From positions 45,289-84,048 of the forward strand of contig MLAK01001259.1 in assembly GCA_001839685.1 (NCBI GenBank): a stretch of DNA of 38,760 nucleotides. Reading direction: 5' to 3'. Source of the DNA: Tritrichomonas foetus (taxonomy: Eukaryota > Parabasalia > Tritrichomonadida > Tritrichomonadidae). Shown piece after piece: positions 1-8,106 of this stretch (the first letter of the stretch is position 1; every line of letters starts with the position of its first letter). The notes beneath the pieces are model-generated. The model saw only the letters and a list, made by a program, of their open reading frames with translations. It ran no database searches and was not told the DNA's origin. Made by a program: the position numbers and the translations under genes.

Positions 1-935
1 CCCCAAAGCTATTTCAAATGATTATTATTGCTTTCTTAAATTCACTATTTGGATGTTATATTATGCTTTGTTACATGAGTTTGAATTCTAGAGATTCGGT
101 CAAAGTATTGAAATTAAATGATATTTAATTATCATATTTTATAGATGTGTACAATAATATGTATAGTAGCATTCAATAAAGAATTTATAAGTTATAACCA
201 GTTACTTTCCAGAATCACTGTGATGAAAATATTAAGGAAAAATATATTGTTAACATTCCGAACTTCTTTTGTAATTTATCTCTGGTAGTAAGAATCTGTC
301 TTCAGAAATGCATTAGATTCATCTTCATTGATGAAATGAATATTAATTAAAAAATGAATTATTTTTATAATTGACAAAAAAGATGATTAGTGTATTGCTA
401 TGAAAATCTATTACAAAATTTCGAAGATATAGATTTTGCTCATAACTTTAGGAAGAGATCACGGCGAAGGAGAAAATAATAATTTTGGATAACTTTTGCA
501 TCCTAGGATCTTTAATTTGAACCCCCTTGTTAGAGGACGACTTTATAGCTGCTTTGTGGATGATTATTGTTTTGATTAAATGAGATAAACCGAATTTCCG
601 AATACTGAGTGTGGATAGATCATGAATTCAAAATTGTTAAAAAAAGCACGTTTATAAAAAGGACTTTTTTCATCAAAAAGTTTCTTATCGTCGATTTGCC
701 ATCACTTCACCGGAGTTTATCCTTAAGATTTGATTCATAAATAAATACGATATTTTCCAAATGATATATAATTTTTTTCTTTGTAATTTTCTGTTTTTAT
801 ATGGTTGATATTTTCAATAGTCAATCCGTAGAATTCTTGAACATTATTCAAAAGGTAAAATCATCCACTTTTTAAGAAATTAATCAAAAAGTGACTTCTG
901 TGAAAATTTTCCCTTTGAAAGAATTATAAATCAAA
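1..935. other. Intergenic, no gene recognised
   Basis: AT-rich sequence with stops in all frames. I see no convincing coding stretch, tRNA or rRNA here. It contains the upstream region of the membrane-protein gene that starts at 936. A CCCTTT tract lies about 25 nt before that ATG, but no clear TCAYTW initiator is placed close to it. Confidence 0.6.
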
Positions 936-2279
936 ATGTTTCTTCTTCTTTCCTTAGCCTTAGCTGGCCACAACCGTGATCACAATCACAAAGGCGACGA
1001 CGGATATATTCGCAAATATTCTGTGCCAGGCAGAACGATGGTAATTCTCAAATCCATACCAGATAATTATTCCACTGTCCATTATAAGCCACATTTTTAT
1101 GAAGAAGTTCGTCCATCGAATGGACTCAAGCCATTTGGTGCCTTTTTCGCTTATGGTGGATGCGTAAAATTCGATCAGCCCGTTTTAAATACCTCAATTT
1201 ATTCAGTCAAAATCCCAGAAGAATGTAAAACTTTATACGTATCAACATACCCGCACGCAAAATTCCGAATCGCATCAACCCAAGCCAACGTCACCCTCGA
1301 AAAAGACCAACAAGTTTGCTATTTCCATCTCGGTCATCCATCGCGCGTTGACATCAAAATGCAAACCGAAAAATATAGTAAACTCAAAATTATGTCAATT
1401 GATAACAACGAAACAGTCAAAAGAACACTAACTGGAAGCATCAATGAAACCATTTATTTTGTTTCGAGCATGTTACTCTACTGGCGTACAACATACTTCT
1501 TCCCTAATCATTTCGTCAATATCACCACAATCCAAAAGACCAATACAATCCCACTTCCAAAACACAGCTGCAGTGTGAAGTTAAATAATCAAAGCAACAA
1601 ATATTGCACTTTGTTAACTGATACATTTTTCGATCCAGATGAAGGTGGAAGTGATAGTGAAAAAATTGAACCAACTTATCATATTTCGCCAACTCATCAT
1701 GATACAACCACTGAAACACACTCAAAAGAAACTCCAAATAAAGATCATGATGAAAACGACGAAAATGGACACAAAGAAGATGAATTTCTAAATGATGGAA
1801 TTGTTGAATTAATTGTTTTGTCAGTTTTCGCAGTAAGTATTTCCATTTTCTTTGCTTGCTGTGGCCTCTGCTGCTGCTGTTGCTGCTACCATCAAAACCA
1901 AAATAATCAAAACAATCAAAATAACCAAAGAAACAATCAAAGACGACCAAATAATACACACACACGCAATGGACTTGAACTTGAAGAATGTCTTGGTGAT
2001 GACGAAGATATTCCACCAACAATACAACCAGCTATCCAACCAATTGTTCAACCAATTTTACAACAACCAAATATTGCTTATCAACATCCCATTCCGCAGC
2101 AAATTCATCCACAACAAGTTTATTATCATCCTCAGGTTTATCAACAACCAGTTTATGTTCAACAGCCTGTCTATCAACAACAACAGCAGCCTGTAGTTGT
2201 TCAGCAACCTGTTGTTTATCAGACAAGAGTTCCTACTCCTACTCATCCGCAAATCCATCCAAATCCACACATCGACTAA
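936..2279 (+). CDS. Type I membrane protein, Cys cluster, Q/P/N-rich tail
   Basis: I do not recognise the family. The 447-residue protein opens with a short hydrophobic stretch (residues 1-10) that could be a signal peptide. A predicted lumenal or extracellular region follows, to about residue 285, with seven N-glycosylation sequons (N44, N85, N118, N158, N170, N195, N218) and an acidic, His/Thr-rich stalk at 235-285. One membrane segment spans about 288-306. It runs into eight cysteines within ten residues (308-317), which could be palmitoylated. The predicted cytoplasmic tail (318-447) has Asn/Gln repeats at 320-340 and then Gln/Pro/Tyr/Val repeats such as QQPVY from 360 on. This is the layout expected of a surface or endosomal single-pass protein. 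Topology is inferred from sequence only. The 5' half is clearly more G+C-rich than the flanks. Confidence 0.8.
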   Translation: MFLLLSLALAGHNRDHNHKGDDGYIRKYSVPGRTMVILKSIPDNYSTVHYKPHFYEEVRPSNGLKPFGAFFAYGGCVKFDQPVLNTSIYSVKIPEECKTLYVSTYPHAKFRIASTQANVTLEKDQQVCYFHLGHPSRVDIKMQTEKYSKLKIMSIDNNETVKRTLTGSINETIYFVSSMLLYWRTTYFFPNHFVNITTIQKTNTIPLPKHSCSVKLNNQSNKYCTLLTDTFFDPDEGGSDSEKIEPTYHISPTHHDTTTETHSKETPNKDHDENDENGHKEDEFLNDGIVELIVLSVFAVSISIFFACCGLCCCCCCYHQNQNNQNNQNNQRNNQRRPNNTHTRNGLELEECLGDDEDIPPTIQPAIQPIVQPILQQPNIAYQHPIPQQIHPQQVYYHPQVYQQPVYVQQPVYQQQQQPVVVQQPVVYQTRVPTPTHPQIHPNPHID

Positions 2280-2531
2280 TCACTTGAATTTTTTAAAAAA
2301 AGCGAATTTAATCTTTTACATCAATTCTCTATCTTTTATTTTTATTTTTAAATATTATACAAAAATCGAGCCTTCAACTTCATGTGATGTTTCTCTGATA
2401 TATTTTGGAAAGATTGAAGTGAAGGAAATTTAGATAAAGGACATTTTTTATTTTTTTATTTTAGCCTTTCTAATGTTTCTTTTAGAGTAAAAGAGATGTG
2501 AAAGTTTGAGTGTTGCAATTTAAAGATAATG

Positions 2532-2548
2532 TGAAATGAATCATTTCA
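2532..2548. repeat. Palindrome TGAAATGA-a-TCATTTCA
   Basis: Perfect 8-bp inverted repeat around a single central A, about 108 bp upstream of the TBC-gene ATG. Each arm reads TCATTT outward, so an initiator-like sequence is present on both strands. It is palindromic enough to be a dimeric-protein binding site. Function is inferred only. Confidence 0.55.
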
Positions 2549-2615
2549 AATGATACATAAATTCGTTATGTTTGTGTCAAAAATTTAGATTATCTCACTT
2601 GTATTTTTATGATGA

Positions 2616-2630
2616 ATCATTTTGAATGAT
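2616..2630. repeat. Inverted repeat ATCATT-ttg-AATGAT
   Basis: Perfect 6-bp arms around TTG, 25 bp before the TBC start codon. It is a second TCATT palindrome in the same promoter region, which makes a regulatory role plausible. That role is an inference. Confidence 0.45.
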
Positions 2631-2655
2631 GTGGTGAAGAGCACGTTTATTTTCA

Positions 2656-3561
2656 ATGACATTTCTTCCAGCTTGTTGGCTTGTTCCTGGCGACCCAGGT
2701 CCATTTCCAGCACCTTTCGATAGGAGTTATGACGATTTTAACCGATTTAAAGCATGGTTTCAAACTCTCACTTCGGTCTCCGATCCAAAAAAAATTATTG
2801 ACCAAATTGTTCTCACCTATAATTCGATAAAAGGCGAAAATATAGATCTATTTGATTTTAATTGCATCGAAAGCAACCCGACGAACCCAATTCATAAAAA
2901 AATTAGATATGATGTTCTGAAATCAATCCACAAACTCAGAAAGGAGTACGATTTGTCAGTCGTTGGTACAAGAGACGATGAAAAAATTGAGAATGTAATC
3001 GGCCGGATTTTAATTTATGCCAGTATTAATGAAATCGAATATCGTCGCGGATTTTGTGATTTAATTATGCCAATAATGCACGTTTATTATTATGGAATTT
3101 TGGGGTCATACGATATTGATTTCGATTTGCCTTTGGTTGAAGCCCTTGTTGCAGATTCATTTGTCAGATTTATGACCGGCCCCATTGTGAACCATATTCG
3201 TGTCTTCACAGAGACAAAATACGTTAATGATCTTTCAGCTAGATTCATGGACTTATTGAAGCCTTATCCAATTTATTCAATAATGACGAATGATGGAATT
3301 GAACCGAAGTTTTTCTTAAATAAGTGGATAAACTTGGTCTTCATACAAGAGTTGGATTTTCCAGAAGTTATAAAAATTTGGGATCATCTTTTTGAAAATT
3401 GCACACCTGGCTATTTTCATCTTAAACTGATTTCTTTGGCGGCTGGCGCAACTCTAGCAAAAGAATCAAAATGTAAAGTATTACCTAGTTACCAACACTT
3501 AGAAACAATACAAGCCATTGAAGATCTTGTCGCAGAAGAAATTATTTTCAGAGCTTTATAA
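2656..3561 (+). CDS. TBC (Rab-GAP-like) domain protein, catalytic fingers absent
   Basis: This 301-residue protein is close to a bare TBC domain, the fold that stimulates GTP hydrolysis by Rab GTPases in membrane traffic. The C-terminal TBC signature is clear: LNKWINLVFIQELDFP at 221-236 followed by the IWDHLF helix at 241-246. The region of motifs A and B is also recognisable. Two key residues are changed. The arginine-finger motif IxxDxxR reads I83-R-Y-D-V-L-K89, with Lys for Arg, and the glutamine-finger motif YxQG reads Y129-R-R-G132, with Arg for Gln. By family rules it should be inactive or use another mechanism, perhaps as a Rab binder or scaffold. The ATG at 2656 is the only sensible start, because the next in-frame Met lies beyond residue 130. 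A TCA directly precedes the ATG. Confidence 0.82.
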   Translation: MTFLPACWLVPGDPGPFPAPFDRSYDDFNRFKAWFQTLTSVSDPKKIIDQIVLTYNSIKGENIDLFDFNCIESNPTNPIHKKIRYDVLKSIHKLRKEYDLSVVGTRDDEKIENVIGRILIYASINEIEYRRGFCDLIMPIMHVYYYGILGSYDIDFDLPLVEALVADSFVRFMTGPIVNHIRVFTETKYVNDLSARFMDLLKPYPIYSIMTNDGIEPKFFLNKWINLVFIQELDFPEVIKIWDHLFENCTPGYFHLKLISLAAGATLAKESKCKVLPSYQHLETIQAIEDLVAEEIIFRAL

Positions 3562-4099
3562 TTTTGAAAATAAGTGTTACTAATATCTAATATCGCTGAT
3601 ATTATGTCGCTCATATAAAATATGTTTGTATACTAAAATCCAACTTTTTTGGAAAAAAAAATTTTTTTTACATTTATTTTCATAAACTCATTTTTTTGGT
3701 TATTCAAAGTGCCATGGGGATTTGAAGATGATCAGATGTTTCAGGGTTCACGAAAGGCTTCAAATATAAAGAGGGTTCAAAAAATAATCTGATTTCACTA
3801 TCACTTCACTTTTTCACTGGTTTCTTAACATTTCGAAAAACATTTTTGATGATCATCTGGGTTATCAAAAGGAGTGAACGTTTACCAATACATAATAATT
3901 AATTATTTATATTAAAATTATTGAATATTTACAACAACTTTTTAAGTTAATAAGGTTTTCATACTATTCAATATTGAAAAGATATACAGAAAAAAATGAA
4001 AACAATCAAAAAAAATTGAATATATTATGAGATTTTCTCATTGAAATCTATAGAAATGATGTGAAAATTACTCAGATATTTTAATTTTGCCCCTAATCC
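3562..4099. other. Intergenic upstream of Akt-like kinase
   Basis: No gene seen. Notable items are four TCACT pentamers within 24 bp (3795-3818) and a perfect 10-bp palindrome GATGATCATC at 3848-3857. GATGATCA also occurs near 3727. The last 150 bp are strongly AT-rich. Confidence 0.5.
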
Positions 4100-5419
4100 A
4101 TGTCATTTGAGAATGAAGCTGATATGATAGTCAAAGTAGGATGGTGTACGAAGTTAGGTGCAGTGTTTAAGACATGGAGAAGGCGTTGGTTTGTTCTAAC
4201 ACAAAATGGATTAGCATATTACAAAAGTCCTGGGAAAAAATTGCAAGGAACCATTTCATTAGAAAATGCAGATGTTGCTAAAGATCCATCTGCAAAGAAG
4301 CAACCAGCTTTTTCCATCACAACTCCAACTCGTGTGTATCGCATTGTTGGTGAAGATTTGGAAGAAACAGAATCATGGATAGATAGTATAAAGCAAGTGC
4401 AGGAAGAAAAGAATCGTCCAATTCCTGCTTCATTGAATGATTTCACCATTTTAAAGGTGTTGGGAAGAGGTTCATATGGAAAAGTTCAACTTGTTCGGCA
4501 TAAGAAAACAAAAAACTTGTATGCTATGAAGTCTTTATCAAAAAGAAAACTTGCTCAGTTTGACTTGATTGGACGATCAATCACTGAAAGAAATGTTTTG
4601 TTTCAGGCTAATCATCCATTCATTGTTTCAGCTCGATATTCATTCCAAACAGACACAAAAATATTCATCTGCCTTGATTACGTTCAAGGTGGAGAATTGT
4701 TTTCAAGACTTGCTGAAGAAGGAAGCTTTTCTGAAGCACGTGTTAAAATTTATGCAGCTGAAATTGTTTTAGCAATTTCTTATCTCCACAGCATCGAAAT
4801 TATTCATCGAGATTTAAAGCCCGAAAATATTCTTGTTAATATGAAAGGCAATTTAAAGCTCACAGATTTTGGTTTGGTAAAAGAAAAAATGGGCGCTGAT
4901 TCAACTACACGAACTTTTTGTGGTACACCTGAATACATTGCTCCAGAGATGATTCAAGGTCGTGCATACAATAAAATGGTTGATTGGTGGTCAGTTGGTG
5001 TTTTAATTTATCAAATGTTGTTTGGAAGACAACCATTTTATAATCATAATACTAACGAATTATATAAAATGATAATAATGGAAGAACCATTATTCCCTAG
5101 GAATGAAGCTTCTTCATTAGCAGTTGATTTTGTTGGTCAACTCTTGAAGAAAAATCCAAGTATGCGCCTTGGACATGAAAGCGAAGATGAAATATTTAAT
5201 CATCCTTGGTTTAATGGAATTCCTTGGCAACAAATTCTTGAGGAACAATATCCAATGGAATGGAAGCCAACAATTAAAGATACTACAGATACATCACAAT
5301 TTGCTCCAGAATTCACAAATGAAGAAGCTGCAGTTTCTTATGAAGATCCAGCTCTTGTATCGCCAATGACGAATGAAGAACTTCGTGGTTTTACATATGT
5401 CAACGAGCTTTTAATATGA
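4100..5419 (+). CDS. Akt/PKB-like serine-threonine kinase (PH + AGC kinase)
   Basis: 439 residues in the Akt arrangement. The N-terminal PH domain (about 10-103) keeps the phosphoinositide-binding pattern K18...R27-x-R29, equivalent to Akt K14/R23/R25. The AGC kinase domain (about 115-370) has GRGSYG at 122-127, catalytic Lys144, HRD at 236-238, DFG at 256-258 and the activation segment TFCGTPEY with T272 at the PDK1 site. The C-terminal extension ends in a hydrophobic motif L428-R-G-F-T432-Y. The TORC2-type phosphosite is kept, but the first Phe is Leu. Akt kinases bind PIP3 at the plasma membrane and control growth, survival and cytoskeleton. The ATG at 4100 overlaps TCATTTG (4103-4109). 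If that is the initiator, translation would begin at Met9 (4124), still just before the PH domain. The gene is convergent with the transporter at 5697. Confidence 0.93.
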   Translation: MSFENEADMIVKVGWCTKLGAVFKTWRRRWFVLTQNGLAYYKSPGKKLQGTISLENADVAKDPSAKKQPAFSITTPTRVYRIVGEDLEETESWIDSIKQVQEEKNRPIPASLNDFTILKVLGRGSYGKVQLVRHKKTKNLYAMKSLSKRKLAQFDLIGRSITERNVLFQANHPFIVSARYSFQTDTKIFICLDYVQGGELFSRLAEEGSFSEARVKIYAAEIVLAISYLHSIEIIHRDLKPENILVNMKGNLKLTDFGLVKEKMGADSTTRTFCGTPEYIAPEMIQGRAYNKMVDWWSVGVLIYQMLFGRQPFYNHNTNELYKMIIMEEPLFPRNEASSLAVDFVGQLLKKNPSMRLGHESEDEIFNHPWFNGIPWQQILEEQYPMEWKPTIKDTTDTSQFAPEFTNEEAAVSYEDPALVSPMTNEELRGFTYVNELLI

Positions 5420-5425
5420 AATAAA
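5420..5425 (+). terminator. Poly(A) signal AATAAA after kinase stop
   Basis: AATAAA follows the TGA stop (5417-5419) with no gap. Trichomonad genes commonly carry TAAA-type cleavage signals at or just after the stop codon, so the 3' UTR is probably very short. Confidence 0.55.
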
Positions 5426-5696
5426 TATTTTTCAATCAGTTTTATTTTGTTTATTTTAAAAATATTTTATTTAAACACTTTTTTTGTTTTTTCTACCAAT
5501 AGTATGTATTAATATGCAAATGTCAAATACACTAAATTCATAGTTTAGTATAAAAATTTTAAGTAGGATAAATAATTCAAGAAATAAAGAAATGAAAAGA
5601 ATATGATGATTAAATATTTTTATCAAAAAGATATTCAAAATAATTTGTGTGAAAATTATGAATTAAGTGTTTAGTAATAAATAATCAATATTTACA

Positions 5697-6977
5697 TTAG
5701 TTATTTTTGAAGGTATTTATAGCATCTTCAACAGCCTCATAAGTCGCAATTCCCGCAGAAATCACACCAAAAGTAATAAATAAATAACAGAGTATATTAG
5801 TCCAATGGAACCATCCGCAATTTGATTGTTTAACCCACAACAAAGGAGGTATTGTAAAGTTTGTTAAACATCCACCAAAAGCACCACCAATTGCCAGAGC
5901 TGGTCGAACTTTCGGAAGAACCATTCCAATTAAAACAGGTGGAATGTTATTTATTGTTAAAATCACAATTCGTTGTTTTAGTGTTGCATCTGCAGGATCA
6001 CCAACTTTATATAACAAGTTAGAGAGTTCAGTAAGAACAGTCATTGATATAACCGGATAAGATGCATTCAGCACAACAAAGAATCCAACTCTCGCAACTT
6101 GAATCATCCAGTCATTATCTGGAAATGATGAAAATATGATTTGGTTTGTTGTTGCGCCAAACATGAGGTACCCAATAACACCTGGAATAATTGTTAATAT
6201 GTAGCATACAACAAAAGCACTACCAATAACATGATATCTCTTGTTCAAACTTGGATGGTATGGAATTAAAATTGGTAAAACAATTCCTGGAAGTGCAAAC
6301 ATTAAAGAATGTAATGCAAATGCATGAAAGAAATGAATATTCATATCAGATGTTTCAACAGATGCATCAATTGGATGATGTGGGAAAAATTGTATTGCTT
6401 TTACAATCATAACAACCATATATACAACAACACTAAATATTGCAAAAGTTGAAGCAGCATTCAAATATGAAAGATCACGTGGTGTTGTTAATAAAACTGG
6501 AATCAACAGAGAGTAAATACAAACTACAATTGCTCTCTTCCAACCTTTTGTCCATTCAGGAATTTTCGCAAGTTTCATCCATGATTCAATCGTGTCTGAA
6601 GCAGTTACAATATATGCAATTAGACAAGAATATGCAAACGCTAATGTGAGAATGGAAAGTATGATACCACCCCAACGACCTAATAATTTGTCGGTTAAAT
6701 CATTAATTGAAGTTGCTGCAAAACGGTTCTGTAAACGTGTGATTAGTATTGTCGCAATGTAAGATAGGATGGCAGTCATAGTTAATAGGATTAACAAAGG
6801 AACTAATCCACAAAAAGTCATTGAGTTTGGAATGCCTAAAATTTCAGCACCAATCAAAGTATTTAAAATATTCATTAAAGTAACGAAATATGAAGCTTGC
6901 TTTTTTGGGTGATCACCATTTGAATTTGTATTACTGTCTGTCATTGAACCAAGACCGACGTCATCTGTGGGAAGCAT
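5697..6977 (-). CDS. Amino acid/auxin permease (AAAP) family transporter
   Basis: 426 residues with about eleven hydrophobic segments and a short hydrophilic N-terminus. The first membrane segment carries the pattern MNILNTLIGAEILGIP (about 35-50), the hallmark of SLC38/SLC32/AVT-type transporters, with the helix break at GAEILG. Members move neutral amino acids with H+ or Na+ across the plasma or lysosomal membrane. Substrate and coupling ion cannot be read from the sequence. A conserved-looking loop reads TTPRDLSYL (about 165). The final helices end close to the C-terminus (ATYEAVEDAINTFKNN). The stop lies 277 bp from the convergent kinase stop. Upstream, an AACGAT motif (7004-7009, plus strand) sits 27 bp before the start codon. 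Met12 is an alternative start. Confidence 0.9.
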   Translation of the reverse strand: MLPTDDVGLGSMTDSNTNSNGDHPKKQASYFVTLMNILNTLIGAEILGIPNSMTFCGLVPLLILLTMTAILSYIATILITRLQNRFAATSINDLTDKLLGRWGGIILSILTLAFAYSCLIAYIVTASDTIESWMKLAKIPEWTKGWKRAIVVCIYSLLIPVLLTTPRDLSYLNAASTFAIFSVVVYMVVMIVKAIQFFPHHPIDASVETSDMNIHFFHAFALHSLMFALPGIVLPILIPYHPSLNKRYHVIGSAFVVCYILTIIPGVIGYLMFGATTNQIIFSSFPDNDWMIQVARVGFFVVLNASYPVISMTVLTELSNLLYKVGDPADATLKQRIVILTINNIPPVLIGMVLPKVRPALAIGGAFGGCLTNFTIPPLLWVKQSNCGWFHWTNILCYLFITFGVISAGIATYEAVEDAINTFKNN

Positions 6978-7585
6978 TTTTCAAGGTATACTAAATTCTA
7001 TAAAACGATGAATTAAAAAAATTCAGAAATTTATTTTCGCGTTTGATTGTTTTTGTGAAATCTTCTGAAATGAATAGTTTGTAGTTTCAGAAAAAGAAAG
7101 GTTAATGTTATCAACTTTCTCCCAGATTGAGATATAATTGAAAACATTATTAAAAAATTGAAGCGAAGCACCATGAGGGATTTATCAATTTTTTGAATTA
7201 AATAAAATGAAGGAAATGATTTTTTGATCGAATGATACAACTTCAGTACACATTCTATTGTAAATTCTAACTTTTTCTAAGGAAGAGATATAGTTTGTAG
7301 AGTGAATCTTTGCAATTCTTGACATTTGAGAAATAATATCGAAATTATCGGAGTTAGATTATTCTGGTGTTTTTTATTTTTTTAAAAACCAACTTGGTAC
7401 TGCTTTTCTCAGTTAAAGTGAAGAAACATACAATATGAAATTGTTATTTTATATTCTCTTTCTCACATCTACGAAATCCAAATTAGAATAACAAAAATTT
7501 TCTGACAGAAACAGGCTATCATATAACTATCCAACTATTGTTAATCATTTGTCAGTTTAGATATAACTTCTGAATGACTCCATAA

Positions 7586-7597
7586 AACGATATCGTT
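7586..7597. promoter_or_regulatory. AACGATATCGTT palindrome, Myb-site-like
   Basis: Perfect 12-bp palindrome made of two AACGAT half-sites. AACGATA is the core of Myb-recognition elements known from Trichomonas promoters. It is part of an 18-nt sequence (7590-7607) repeated exactly at 11379-11396, upstream of the ankyrin gene. It lies about 110 bp before the proposed transcription start. Binding is inferred. Confidence 0.5.
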
Positions 7598-7703
7598 CCA
7601 GTTTTTCCATGAACATTCAAGGTCAAATAAAAAGTCAAATAACAAGAAACTTTTTAAATGTGTATCTGGCCATGGAATATTTCAGGATTATCTCTGAAAA
7701 AGT

Positions 7704-7710
7704 TCATTTT
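7704..7710 (+). promoter_or_regulatory. Initiator-like TCATTTT (A+1 at 7706)
   Basis: Matches the trichomonad initiator consensus TCA(+1)Y(T/A). It sits 11 nt before the ATG at 7717, which would give a leader of normal trichomonad length. It also argues that the upstream ATG at 7609 is not used. Confidence 0.5.
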
Positions 7711-7716
7711 AATAAC

Positions 7717-8106
7717 ATGAATCCAGCAGCCTTGTTTCAGAAAAAAGGAAGCGGTGATTATGATTCATTTATTCCAACCCTAAACAAATTCGAACATCAG
7801 TCCAAAAGAATGGTTTCAAACTCCATATTTCCCCCGCCATCATCAATACCTCGAGCGTTTGACATGAACAACTTAGAAAAAGAAATTCCGCGCATTTGGC
7901 ATGTAGAACAGGCAAACGGCGAAGTTCTTCTGACAAGGAAGCAAATAATGGACTTGACCAAAATATTAATCGACAGAAGAAAAGACCAACTCACCACGCA
8001 ATACACTATGATGATGGCCAACTTTGTTGAACGCCACCAAAGTGCCATGAGAGTGACAAAAGATCCGAACAATTACGAGTCATCATATTCGCACCTTTAT
8101 GAGTAG
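7717..8106 (+). CDS. Small hypothetical protein
   Basis: I do not recognise it. From the ATG at 7717 it is 129 residues and starts MNPAALFQKKGSG. It contains a Pro-rich turn (FPPPSSIP), then a likely alpha-helical C-terminal half rich in charged residues and Met (about 60-115), and ends YSHLYE. There is no signal peptide or membrane segment. The frame is open back to an ATG at 7609, which would give 165 residues. The extra 36 codons are AT-rich like the flanks and contain an initiator-like TCATTTT just before 7717, so I prefer the shorter form. Base composition from 7717 on is distinctly more G+C-rich than the surroundings, which supports real coding. Confidence 0.6.
   Translation: MNPAALFQKKGSGDYDSFIPTLNKFEHQSKRMVSNSIFPPPSSIPRAFDMNNLEKEIPRIWHVEQANGEVLLTRKQIMDLTKILIDRRKDQLTTQYTMMMANFVERHQSAMRVTKDPNNYESSYSHLYE

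Larger units (their letters stand above)
2280..2655. other. Intergenic between membrane protein and TBC gene
   Basis: No gene seen. It holds two TCATT-based inverted repeats (2532-2548 and 2616-2630), listed separately. The 13-base core TGAATCATTTCAA of the distant 33.4-kb tandem array occurs once here, at 2537-2549. Confidence 0.6.
6978..7716. other. Divergent intergenic region, transporter / small gene
   Basis: This is the shared promoter region of two divergent genes. AACGAT elements lie near both ends: 7004-7009 and the palindrome 7586-7597. The stretch 7609-7716 is in frame with the downstream gene, but I regard it as leader because it is AT-rich and ends in an initiator-like TCATTTT. 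Confidence 0.5.

Noticed and set aside
1522..2022. 166-codon antisense ORF in the membrane-protein gene
   Set aside because: It is a shadow of low-complexity coding sequence. Its composition (His, Cys, Phe, Leu) mirrors the sense codons and it has no recognisable features.
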